Shown one piece after another: positions 56,116 through 64,000 of a stretch of 64,000 bases of DNA; the stretch's first letter is position 1, and every line of letters begins with the position of its first letter. The stretch lies in the NCBI GenBank assembly GCA_018240405.1, contig JAFEFW010000615.1, forward strand, positions 95,287 to 159,286, in the 5' to 3' direction. A program made the position numbers and the translations under genes. The notes below the pieces were generated by a model, which made no database searches, had not been told where the DNA came from, and saw only the letters and a program-made list of their open reading frames with translations. The stretch is from Pseudomonadota bacterium. Lineage in GTDB: Bacteria; Pseudomonadota; Alphaproteobacteria; Acetobacterales; Acetobacteraceae.

Positions 56116-58599
56116 CTACGGCCCAGGTATCACATCCGCCATGATCGGCGTCATGGCACGATTGATCGCCCGCTCCAGGATATCCGGCGTAACCGGCTTG
56201 GTCATAAATGCATTCATGCCAGCGCGATTGCAGTCGGCCTCGGCGGTGCCCGCTGCATTGGCGGTCAGGCCAATGATCGGCACGCGCCCGCGCCGCCCGG
56301 TCAGGTCGCGGATCGCCTCGGCCGCCATCAGGCCGTCCATCTCCGGCATGGCGATGTCCATGACAATAAGGTCGTAGGGCCGGGTCCGCACGGCCTCCAC
56401 CGCCTCCAGCCCGTTGCCGACTGTGTCGACGCGATGGCCCTGCCGCTCCAGCATCCGGGCAATAACCGCCTGATTGGACGCATTGTCGTCTGCCAGCAGG
56501 ATACGCAGGCTTACGCCGGCGGGATGCGTCGCCGTAACGTCCTCGGCCGGACGCAGCGGCAGATCGAAGTAGAACGTGCTGCCCCGCCCCGGTTCGCTCT
56601 CCACGCCGATGCTGCCACCCATCTGCTCGACGAGACGTTTCGAGATGGCCAGTCCAAGGCCTGTGCCACCGTAGTGCCGCGACTGGCTGTCGTTGACCTG
56701 CGAGAAGTGATGAAACAGCAGGCAGACCTTCTCCCGCGGAATGCCAATACCAGTATCGACAACCTTGAACGATAGCCGGTTCATGTCGGTGTCGTCCTTA
56801 AACAGGTCGACGTATACGGTGACACCGCCGACCGACGAGAACTTCAGGCCATTGCCGATCAGGTTGATGAGGATTTGCCGTAACCGCCCAGAGTCACCAC
56901 GGATTCGCTGCGGCACGTGCGGTGAGAGGATAGCCTTCAGCGTAAGCTGCTTTTCCTGCGCCTGGCCCGTCAGCAGTTCCACCGTCTGTGCGATTTCCTC
57001 ACGCAGGTCGAATGCCTCATCCTCAAGCTGCAGTTTACCGGCATCCAGCTTCGACAGATCGAGGATGTCATTAATGAGTTGCAACAGATGGTTGCCCGAC
57101 TGGCGGATGGTCCGGACATATTGCTGTACCGTCACGCTCAACGGCATGTCCATCAAGAGGCTGGCGAAGCCAATGATACTGTTCATCGGCGTGCGGATTT
57201 CATGGCTCATCATCGCCAGGAATTCCATGCGCGCCCGGCCGCTGACCTCAGCGGCATCACGCGCGGCGGCCAGCGCCGCCTCGGTCTGTTTCCGTTCGGT
57301 AATGTCGGTATAGGTGCGCACGGCGCCGCCGCCAGGCATCGGCTTGGTGGTGATCTCCAGCACCGTACCGTTGGCTCTCGTACGCTCGTATGTATCCACG
57401 CTGGCGACAATGCCGCCGGCATCCAGCGTCTTGCGCAGCCCCTCGGGATAGCTTCGAGGATCGCCGAACTCCCCCGTATCGATCTGCCACTTCACCAATT
57501 GTGGAAAAGTCGGCTTGCGGTCCAGCAGCGACTGCGGGATGCCCAGAAGCTCGATCGCCCGGCTGTTGATAACGCCGATCCGTCCGCCAGGCTCTACCAT
57601 CTGGATGCCCTGGGTCATGTTCTCCAGGGTGATGCCAAGGATCCTGTTGCTCCGGACCAATCCCTGACGCTGGCGGAACAGGATGATGCTGGCACTGACT
57701 ATGCCGATGGATACCAGCACCGCGGCGCCGACGCTCACGTTCCGGTTGAAATGGTACGCAGCAAATACGTCTTCCTTCGAGAGTCCGACGGTCAGTAGCA
57801 AACCTGGATTGGTAAACCGGCGGTAGCTGTAAATGCGATGCTGCCCATCAAGGCCGCTTATCGCGCTGTGGCGACCTTGCGGCGGGCCGTCGCGCATCTG
57901 CCGGTAGAAATCGGTGTCGACCCGACGCCCGACCATCTGCTCGCCACCGGGCGCGCGCGTCAGAACGATGCCCTGCAGGTTCAGCAGGGTAATCGAGCCC
58001 CTGTCGATGGCAATGGTCTCGTAAAAGCGAGACAGTTCGGCGGGATTGAGCAGCGCCGATATTGCGCCGGCCATCGTGCCGTCAGGCGCAATCAACTTGC
58101 GTGAGAAGACGATTGCCGGCGCTCCGGTGATGCGCGAGAAGACCGGATCGCCAAGGAGCAGCACGTCGGCCGGTTCATTGTTCCCAGGACGGAAAGGCGC
58201 CGTCTCCGCCGCCGTAAGGTCGCCCGGCGCCGGTCCCGCTGTGGTCTCGGTCACCTGCCCCGAGGCGTTCGTCAGGACCAAAGCAAGATGTGGTACCGTC
58301 GACAGACGGTGGCCTTGCAGCCATTCCTGCAGAGTGAAGCCGGCACGATCATGCTGGTAATGATCGCGGACGTTGATCAGCGTCTGATCCACGCCATCAA
58401 CGATGCGGGCAATGTTTTCACCAAAGGCGCGCGTCAGATTGTCGGCGTCCCGCCACGCGTCCAACATTGTCGCTTTGTACTGGCTATGCAGGCTGACGGC
58501 GATGCTGCCCCAGACGATGGCCAGCGCCACCAACGTCAGGGTCACATGGCCGACCGCCCATTGGACCGGTCGACGAATCGCGTCGGACAAGCGGGTCAT
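56116..58599 (-). CDS. membrane hybrid histidine kinase with PAS and receiver domains
   Basis: 827 aa. Two N-terminal and mid membrane helices flank a periplasmic Cache/PDC-like sensor; a PAS-like domain follows, then HisKA with [11 protein letters not shown] (His about 466), HATPase with N box [15 protein letters not shown] and GGTGLGLAI, and a receiver with [13 protein letters not shown] (Asp about 748). It ends after the receiver, without an HPt. It resembles the kinase at 25348 in both sensor and kinase parts, so the two are paralogues. Its ATG overlaps the end of the esterase gene by 4 bases, so it is translated with it. Confidence 0.88.
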   Translation of the reverse strand: MTRLSDAIRRPVQWAVGHVTLTLVALAIVWGSIAVSLHSQYKATMLDAWRDADNLTRAFGENIARIVDGVDQTLINVRDHYQHDRAGFTLQEWLQGHRLSTVPHLALVLTNASGQVTETTAGPAPGDLTAAETAPFRPGNNEPADVLLLGDPVFSRITGAPAIVFSRKLIAPDGTMAGAISALLNPAELSRFYETIAIDRGSITLLNLQGIVLTRAPGGEQMVGRRVDTDFYRQMRDGPPQGRHSAISGLDGQHRIYSYRRFTNPGLLLTVGLSKEDVFAAYHFNRNVSVGAAVLVSIGIVSASIILFRQRQGLVRSNRILGITLENMTQGIQMVEPGGRIGVINSRAIELLGIPQSLLDRKPTFPQLVKWQIDTGEFGDPRSYPEGLRKTLDAGGIVASVDTYERTRANGTVLEITTKPMPGGGAVRTYTDITERKQTEAALAAARDAAEVSGRARMEFLAMMSHEIRTPMNSIIGFASLLMDMPLSVTVQQYVRTIRQSGNHLLQLINDILDLSKLDAGKLQLEDEAFDLREEIAQTVELLTGQAQEKQLTLKAILSPHVPQRIRGDSGRLRQILINLIGNGLKFSSVGGVTVYVDLFKDDTDMNRLSFKVVDTGIGIPREKVCLLFHHFSQVNDSQSRHYGGTGLGLAISKRLVEQMGGSIGVESEPGRGSTFYFDLPLRPAEDVTATHPAGVSLRILLADDNASNQAVIARMLERQGHRVDTVGNGLEAVEAVRTRPYDLIVMDIAMPEMDGLMAAEAIRDLTGRRGRVPIIGLTANAAGTAEADCNRAGMNAFMTKPVTPDILERAINRAMTPIMADVIPGP

Positions 58600-59678
58600 G
58601 CCGGCGCCGAGTGTGCTGATTGCACGCCCAACCAGTCCAGAATCGCTTCCTGCTCATCCACGGGGTAGGTGTGCGAGAGATCAGCGACCTCCCGATAGAC
58701 GACAGCCGCCCCTGCGGCCGCCAGCGATCGCGCGGCTGTCCGGCCCACACTGACCGGGAACATCCAGTCCAGCGCGCCATGCACAAGGTAGACCGGCAGG
58801 CCGTTCAGGCGCCGTGGCTCCGCCATAGCCAGGATCAGCGGATGAAACGAGGCGGCAACCGGGGCCAGATGTGTAAATGGTGCCTCCTCATCGAGGCCGC
58901 TGAGCAGCGTGAATGTCCCGCCGTCACTCATTCCGGTCAATAACATGCGGCTGCGGTCGATCTGCCAGCGATCCGCAACCTGGGCCAGAATCTCGATGAT
59001 GTTGCCGGCGTCGACCTCCGGCTGCATCAGCGACCACGTCGATCCGACCGCTGTGGGCGCCACCACCACGACACCAAGCGCCCGGGCTAACGGAACCCAG
59101 TTGGACAGGAACAGCCGACCGTGGCCAGAGCCGCCATGCAACGCGACCACTAACGGCCATACGCGCTGCGCGTCATAGTGTGGCGGAATGTAGACTGAAA
59201 ATCCGCCCCGCTCGGTCAGATCGTTTTTTGTATGAAATACTCCGCCTGAGGTGCCGTCGCCCGCAGCGAGATGTGCCGCCAGTCTTGCATCGTCGCGGAA
59301 GGCCGGCGGCAGCAGAAACCGGCTGATTGCCGGGTCCCGTTCATGCGCAATGAGGCCGGAAATGGCGCGCTGGTACAGGCGCATCGCCCTGTAGGCATCA
59401 GCAATCGGGTTATCGGCTTCCGGCGCAGCCTGCAGGGCATCGCACGCACGCAATGTCAGCGTGGCGGCTTCCTGAAGTGCCGGATCAACCAGAAATGAGG
59501 CGCGTTGCCGCAAGGCATCGGCCGCCGGCCGAAGCGCGGACGCCAGTGTGTCGATCCGCGGCGGATGCATATGGCGGCTGACCGCTGCAAGGGCGTCAAG
59601 CAAGATGAACAGAGCCGCCGGCGCCTCCGCTGCTGTGCCTGTGGCCTGTCCCTCGTCCTGCCGTTGCTCTTCCGCCAT
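58596..59678 (-). CDS. alpha/beta-hydrolase, PHB-depolymerase/esterase-like
   Basis: 360 aa. The catalytic core has VVALHGGSGHGR, nucleophile GMSDGG (GxSxG), VHGALDWMFPVSVGRTAA with the likely Asp, and DLSHTYPVDEQE with the His. The N-terminal 180 residues are helical and do not look like a signal peptide, so it is probably cytoplasmic. The pattern resembles polyhydroxybutyrate depolymerases and carboxylesterases. AGGA precedes the ATG at 59678; its end overlaps the kinase gene, so the esterase product may be linked to the signal sensed. Confidence 0.78.
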   Translation of the reverse strand: MAEEQRQDEGQATGTAAEAPAALFILLDALAAVSRHMHPPRIDTLASALRPAADALRQRASFLVDPALQEAATLTLRACDALQAAPEADNPIADAYRAMRLYQRAISGLIAHERDPAISRFLLPPAFRDDARLAAHLAAGDGTSGGVFHTKNDLTERGGFSVYIPPHYDAQRVWPLVVALHGGSGHGRLFLSNWVPLARALGVVVVAPTAVGSTWSLMQPEVDAGNIIEILAQVADRWQIDRSRMLLTGMSDGGTFTLLSGLDEEAPFTHLAPVAASFHPLILAMAEPRRLNGLPVYLVHGALDWMFPVSVGRTAARSLAAAGAAVVYREVADLSHTYPVDEQEAILDWLGVQSAHSAPA

Positions 59679-59753
59679 GCGGCGTATCCTGCGATTGATG
59701 GCAACTGAAATTCCAAACCGGAACAGTCTACACGGAAAAATGGGAGGATGCAC

Positions 59754-61052
59754 GTGTCCGAGTGCGACAGCCGCCTGCTGGCGTTGTGGGATCACCTCGG
59801 GCTGACCACAGCCCATATTGCCACCCAGATGGCCGGTGACGTGGTGGCGCTGGCACAGGCCGCGCCGGAGCGTATCGGCAGCCTCGTGCTGTGCGTCCCG
59901 TCACGGCTGGACCCGATGCCGTTCGCGCCGCTGGCCGACCGCATCGTCATGATCTCCGGCATCTCTGGCCTCACCGCCCAGGTCACCACGCTCGGCCTGC
60001 AACGACTGCCGGGATCGGTCCGCGTCGTTCTGGAGGGCTATGCCGCGCCAGGCTGGGCGGACGTGGTGGCCGAACGCACGGCGGACATCCTGCACGTGTT
60101 CGACAGCCTGCCTGGCTTGCCGGCGGTCAATCTGCCCGCACAAACCGGCATGCATGCCGGGATCAGCTATCGGATCGAAGGTGCCGGGCCGCCGCTGGTC
60201 CTGCTGCCATTCTTTCTGGCGCCGTCGCAGTGGGAACCCGCGATTGCCGCCCTGGCACAGCGCTGGACGGTCATCACCCTGGGCGGACGCCACCTCGGCG
60301 GCGTTGCGGCGCTGGAGGATCGCGCCACCGCTGTCAGCTACCAGGGCATGGTGCGCACGTTGTGGGACGTGATGGGCGCTACCGCAGGCGATACGGTGCT
60401 TGATGTCGGCTGCGGATCGGGTGCGCTGGATCGCCTGCTGGCAACCCGTCTTGGCCCCGCTGGCCGCATCACCGCCACGGACGTCAACCAGTTCCTGCTG
60501 CGCGAAGCCGAGACACTGGCGGCGGAAGAGGGTGTCGGCGACCGCATCGCCTTCCGGTTTGCCAACGCCGAATCGCTGCCCTTCGACGACAACAGCTTCG
60601 ACCGCGCCTTTACGGTTACGGTCCTGGAAGAATGCGATGCCGACCGGGCGATGCGCGAATTATTGCGTGTGATACGACCTGGCGGCACGGCGGGTGTGAT
60701 CGTGCGCTCGATTGACCTGCCACAGTGGTGGAATCTGCCGCTGCCGGCAGACATTGCCGCCAAAGTCAACGTGCCGCCACAGTCTGTCGGCGCTACGGGG
60801 GTCGCGGATGCCAGTCTCTATCCGCGAATGCAGCGCGCCGGATTTGCTGACGTACGTTGCTTCCCAAGCCTGGTGACGTTGGACAACCCGTCGGGGCCGA
60901 TCTGGCGTTATCGCGAAGATCACGCGGTGTCGCTCCTGTCGGATACCGAACTGCCAGTCTGGCGGGCGCTGGCTGCCGAGGCACGCACCAACGGCATGCT
61001 GTTCATGGCGCATCCAATGCACTGTGCCGTTGGGACGAAGCCCATGGGTTGA
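59754..61052 (+). CDS. degenerate alpha/beta-hydrolase fused to SAM methyltransferase
   Basis: About 432 aa. The first third resembles an alpha/beta-hydrolase (LWDHLGLTTAHIATQMAGDVVALAQAAPERIGSLVLCVPSRL), but the nucleophile elbow reads ATQMAG with no Ser, so hydrolase activity is unlikely. The C-terminal part is a class I methyltransferase with VLDVGCGSGALDRLLA (motif I), ITATDVNQFLLREA, and FDDNSFDRAFTVTVLEECDADRAMRELLRVIRPGG. The ribosome site GGGAGG (59742-59747) is adjacent to the ATG at 59748 but has ideal spacing to the GTG at 59754, which is preferred. Confidence 0.7.
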   Translation: MSECDSRLLALWDHLGLTTAHIATQMAGDVVALAQAAPERIGSLVLCVPSRLDPMPFAPLADRIVMISGISGLTAQVTTLGLQRLPGSVRVVLEGYAAPGWADVVAERTADILHVFDSLPGLPAVNLPAQTGMHAGISYRIEGAGPPLVLLPFFLAPSQWEPAIAALAQRWTVITLGGRHLGGVAALEDRATAVSYQGMVRTLWDVMGATAGDTVLDVGCGSGALDRLLATRLGPAGRITATDVNQFLLREAETLAAEEGVGDRIAFRFANAESLPFDDNSFDRAFTVTVLEECDADRAMRELLRVIRPGGTAGVIVRSIDLPQWWNLPLPADIAAKVNVPPQSVGATGVADASLYPRMQRAGFADVRCFPSLVTLDNPSGPIWRYREDHAVSLLSDTELPVWRALAAEARTNGMLFMAHPMHCAVGTKPMG

Positions 61053-61075
61053 TCGCCGGCGCCGGTCGCAGGCCC

Positions 61076-61921
61076 CTAAGGCGGCGTCGGTGGGACGGCT
61101 TCGAGAAACAAATCGAAGGTGATGCACACAGGATTCTCGCCGCGCCGTAGCCACCCTTCGTGCACCCGCCCCTGCATATCGACGGACAACAGATCGAGCG
61201 CGGCCTGCCCATTGCGGATGAGGCCTTCGCGCACCAGCACCTCGGTTGCGTGATCCACCACCGTTGCGCCACTCACGAATGCTGTGCCGATCAGGCTGCC
61301 GAGGCTGCCGCACACCACCGCATCACGAATGCCGTGCGCCTGCGCGGCCATTTCCACGGCGGTCAGGATGTCCTCATTCGGTTTCACCCGCAGCACCAGG
61401 CCGGCGGCGCCGGGAACTGGTTCACCGGCAGGCTGGAACAGGGTAAAATTGGTTTCCGGATCCGGTTTCGTTTCGATACGAACCGTTTTGAACCCGCAGG
61501 CGACGGCCTCGGCCGGCCCTGCCAGAATCGTCTCCGCAGGCAGGATGTGGCCGCCACGACGCTGTCCGTCGGGCTCACGCCACACGGCATGGCAGTGGAT
61601 CGACGGCGTCCCATCGGTCCAGCCAAAGGTGACGTTGGCCTGTTCGACGACGCTGGTCCCAACCGGAGCCTGGGTTGCGGAGAACCAGGCCACATGCGTG
61701 CCGTCCGTTGCGGGGTTGGGCATGACGTAGCGGAACGGGTTCAATGCCGCCTCGCGGAATGTCACCGTGGCACACTGGAACCCGGCGGCCACGAGCGGCG
61801 CCGTGACGGCATCGGTCAGCGTCGCGCCCGCTGCCAGGGTGAAGGACAGTCGGTGCGGCTGTGCCGCGATGGCCTCGACACGCACCGGGTGCGGCGGGCC
61901 GGGCTGGCGCAACGAGCGCAT
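61076..61921 (-). CDS. tandem PPC/DUF296-domain protein
   Basis: 281 aa. Two PPC (DUF296)-like domains are seen: the first (about 15-140) contains FRYVMPNPATDGTHVAWF and HCHAVWREPDGQRRGGHIL, with the His/GGH ligand pattern; the second (about 160-270) contains LRVKPNEDILTAVEMAAQAHGIRDAVVCGSLGSLIGTA. PPC domains trimerise and often bind a metal or a small ligand. The ATG overlaps the stop of the upstream gene (ATGA), so both are coupled. The longer frame to 62434 runs antisense-like through the next gene and is not the start. Confidence 0.72.
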   Translation of the reverse strand: MRSLRQPGPPHPVRVEAIAAQPHRLSFTLAAGATLTDAVTAPLVAAGFQCATVTFREAALNPFRYVMPNPATDGTHVAWFSATQAPVGTSVVEQANVTFGWTDGTPSIHCHAVWREPDGQRRGGHILPAETILAGPAEAVACGFKTVRIETKPDPETNFTLFQPAGEPVPGAAGLVLRVKPNEDILTAVEMAAQAHGIRDAVVCGSLGSLIGTAFVSGATVVDHATEVLVREGLIRNGQAALDLLSVDMQGRVHEGWLRRGENPVCITFDLFLEAVPPTPP

Positions 61922-63702
61922 CAGCGCCCCACCGCATAACCTTGCATGCCGCGCGGATTGGCGCCCGCGTGCATCTGCCCGTCCGGCTCGATCCGAGCAC
62001 CGGAGAGGCGGCCTTCGCTCCAGTCCTCGCCTTTGCTGGCATCGTGGCCGCGGGCCAGCAGGTCCTCGAGCACGGTGTCGGCATAGCGGCCTTCCAGCAC
62101 CAGCTTGCCGGGGCGGGCGACACGTGGCCAGAAGCTGGACGGCCAGTGCTCCGAGTGGAAGGACGGCAGGTCGATCGCCTGCTGGATGCCCAGCCCATGG
62201 TGCACCATGCGCAGGAACATGATGACGGACCATTGGTCCTGCTGTTCGCCGCCCGGCGTGCCGAACGCCAGCCATGGCTCGCCGTCGCGCAGGGCGAAGC
62301 TGGGCGAGAGGGTGGTGCGCGGGCGTTTTGATGGCTCCAGACTGTTGGGCAGGCCCGGCTGCAGCCAGAACATCTGCCCTCGCGAGCCCATCGGAAAGCC
62401 AAGCTCCGGGATAACCGGCGAGGACTGCAGCCACCCGGCCGATGGCGTGGCGCTGACCATGTTGCCCCAGCGGTCGATGACGTCGATGTGGCAGGTATCG
62501 CCGCCGCTGGCGCCAAGTCGCGCCACGGTCGGCTCACCGGTGCCGGCGACATCGTCCTCCAGCAGCGCAAGGCGCGCCTCGGCCTTGTGGTCCACCACCG
62601 GCGTATAGCCGGGGACCGTGCCGGGACGCAGGTCACGGGAAGCGGTGTCGGCCATCAGCCGGCGGCGCTGCGCGTTATAGTCATCGGACAGCAGCGTCTG
62701 CATCGGGACCGAGACGAAATTGGGATCCCCGTAGTAGGCTTCGCGGTCCGCATAGGCCAGTTTGGCGGCCTCGGTCACCACATGCACGAACTCGGCGCCG
62801 GTTGGATCAAGCCCGCCCAGGTCGCTGCCATTGAGCAGCGCAAGCTGCTGCAGGAACACCGGCCCCTGGCTCCATGGACCGCACTTCAGCACCGTGTAGT
62901 CCTGGTAGTCATAGGCCAGCGGTTCCTCGACGGTCGCCGACCATTGCGCGAAATCATCAGCGGTCAGCAGCCCGCGGTGACGGCGCCCCGATGTATCCAG
63001 GACTTCGTTGTTGCGGAAGAACCGGTCGACCGCCTCGGCGACGAAGCCCTTGTACCAGGCGGCCCGAACGGCATCGATGCGCGCTTCACGGCTGCTGCCG
63101 GCGGCGGCGGATAATAGCCGCTCATAGGTATCCGCCAGGGCGGGGCGGCGGAACAGGCTGCCCGGCGCCGGCACGTCGCCGTTGACCAGGAATACCTCGG
63201 CCGAACTGGGCCAGGCTTCTTCAAACAGCGGCTTCACGCGGGAGATCGTGGCGCTGATGCGCGGGACGATATGCACGCCGTTACGCGCATAGCCGATGGC
63301 ATAGGCCATCACGTCGGCCAGTTCCCAGGTGCCCCAGTCACGCAGCATGACGCACCAGGCATCGAATGCACCAGGGACGACAGCGCAAAGCAGGCCGGTG
63401 CCGGGCACGAGGTCGAGGCCAAGTTTCTCAAAGGCTTCGATGGAGGCGGCCGCGGGCGACGGCCCCTGGCCGCAGATCACGTGCTGCCGGCCGCTGGACG
63501 CACTATGCAGGATGATTGGCGCATCGCCACCCGGCCCGTTCAGGTGCGGCTCCGCCACATGCAGCGTAAAGGCAGCCGCGGCGGCCGCGTCGAAGGCGTT
63601 GCCGCCTCGCTCCAGCACGGCCATGCCGACCTGGCTGGCGAGCCAGTGGGTGCTGGCGACAACGCCGAACGTGCCGGCAATCTCGGGCCGGGTGGTGAAC
63701 AT
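61921..63702 (-). CDS. gamma-glutamyltransferase-family protein
   Basis: 593 aa. It matches the Ntn-hydrolase GGT fold: VVASTHWLASQVGMAVLERGGNAFDAAAAAAFTLHVAEPHLNGPGGD, with GGDTCHIDVIDRWGNMVSATPSAGW carrying the likely nucleophile Thr after autocleavage, and FGTPGGEQQDQWSVIMFLRM. No signal peptide is seen, unlike periplasmic GGTs that act on glutathione, so a cytoplasmic role on another gamma-glutamyl or acyl substrate is likely. The ATG at 63702 matches the family start; the frame runs on to 63864 without support. It is coupled to a PPC-domain gene. Confidence 0.83.
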   Translation of the reverse strand: MFTTRPEIAGTFGVVASTHWLASQVGMAVLERGGNAFDAAAAAAFTLHVAEPHLNGPGGDAPIILHSASSGRQHVICGQGPSPAAASIEAFEKLGLDLVPGTGLLCAVVPGAFDAWCVMLRDWGTWELADVMAYAIGYARNGVHIVPRISATISRVKPLFEEAWPSSAEVFLVNGDVPAPGSLFRRPALADTYERLLSAAAGSSREARIDAVRAAWYKGFVAEAVDRFFRNNEVLDTSGRRHRGLLTADDFAQWSATVEEPLAYDYQDYTVLKCGPWSQGPVFLQQLALLNGSDLGGLDPTGAEFVHVVTEAAKLAYADREAYYGDPNFVSVPMQTLLSDDYNAQRRRLMADTASRDLRPGTVPGYTPVVDHKAEARLALLEDDVAGTGEPTVARLGASGGDTCHIDVIDRWGNMVSATPSAGWLQSSPVIPELGFPMGSRGQMFWLQPGLPNSLEPSKRPRTTLSPSFALRDGEPWLAFGTPGGEQQDQWSVIMFLRMVHHGLGIQQAIDLPSFHSEHWPSSFWPRVARPGKLVLEGRYADTVLEDLLARGHDASKGEDWSEGRLSGARIEPDGQMHAGANPRGMQGYAVGR

Positions 63703-64000
63703 GCGGCTGCGTCCTTCGGATGCCGTGGCGGAGCGTGTGTCCCTGTTTGGTAGTCGGAGCGGCCGCCGCGGGCAAGGATACGGTGCCGGGGGTGGGCCTG
63801 GCGGTCCGTGGCTGGGGTGTTCTGGGCGCCGCTGACGCGGCAACGACCGCGGCCGGACGCCCAACCGTGAGACCGGGTAGAACCGCCGATCGTCCCAGCT
63901 TCACGACGATGCCGCACGAGGCCCGCTGCCACCGGCGCGCCAGCGGCATCGGGCTATGCTGCGGCAGTCAGCGGACCATTTCGAGACTGCGCATGGAAGG
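63703..64000. other. 298 bases upstream of the GGT-like gene to the window end
   Basis: No gene was recognised. It probably contains the GGT-like gene promoter on the minus strand. A start-like ATG occurs a few bases from the window end on the plus strand but nothing can be said about it. Confidence 0.4.

Noticed and set aside
61076-62434. Extended 452-codon version of the PPC-domain gene
   Set aside because: The first 170 codons overlap the GGT-like gene in another frame and have no family match; the coupled ATG at 61921 explains the start.

Overview
The window is high-GC DNA from an alphaproteobacterium, most likely a member of the Rhodospirillales such as Acetobacteraceae. The placement rests on a circularly permuted two-piece tmRNA gene (minus strand, about 45971-46243), alphaproteobacterial-type operons (cnoX / LON-domain protein / Trm112 / DUF971; livHMGF), a K+-independent H+-pyrophosphatase and a proline-rich GspN/GspC-like T2SS protein. 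No tRNA, rRNA, insertion sequence, prophage or CRISPR array was found. Genes are dense and most of the large opposite-strand reading frames are GC-driven shadows.

Region 1 (1-12.7 kb) is a type II secretion operon read on the minus strand (gspE-F-H-I-J-L-M-N', leaving the window at base 1). Just upstream of gspE on the same strand is a very large predicted secreted protein (1589 aa) with a G8 domain and a CEMIP/TMEM2-like beta-helix core. Divergent from it is a DsbA-like disulfide oxidoreductase. The three look like a secretion machine, a Cys-containing cargo and a cargo-folding enzyme. Region 2 (12.8-24 kb) has a ketopantoate-reductase-like enzyme, an RND efflux pair, an MFS transporter and a branched-chain amino-acid-type ABC transporter without its binding protein. 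Region 3 (24-32.6 kb) has a REC-EAL protein overlapping a hybrid histidine kinase with HPt, a half-length CoA transferase, a luciferase-like oxidoreductase and a TylF-like methyltransferase.

Region 4 (32.6-42.2 kb) has hppA with a clear terminator, a gene missed by ordinary ORF calling, manC, a purine phosphoribosyltransferase, a crotonase, kdsA coupled to a YjbR-like gene, a CHAP amidase and otsA. The missed gene (34990-35214, minus) encodes a 74-residue SelW/Rdx-like selenoprotein with an in-frame UGA in a CxxU motif and a SECIS-like hairpin just downstream. ManC and KdsA supply surface-polysaccharide and LPS precursors.

Region 5 (42.2-54.7 kb) has a NitT/TauT-type binding protein divergent from a tandem pair of TauD/TfdA dioxygenases, an ArsR-family regulator, the permuted ssrA gene (tag ANDNEALAVAA), an ExeA-like membrane protein without a Walker A motif, a TAXI-like binding protein, prs, the cnoX cluster and an Smr/XRE pair. 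Region 6 (54.7-64 kb) has a LivK-like binding protein, a second hybrid kinase coupled to an esterase, a degenerate hydrolase-methyltransferase fusion, and a gamma-glutamyltransferase-like gene coupled to a tandem PPC/DUF296 protein.

All functions are inferred from sequence alone. Start sites were chosen by eye from Shine-Dalgarno-like matches and domain boundaries.
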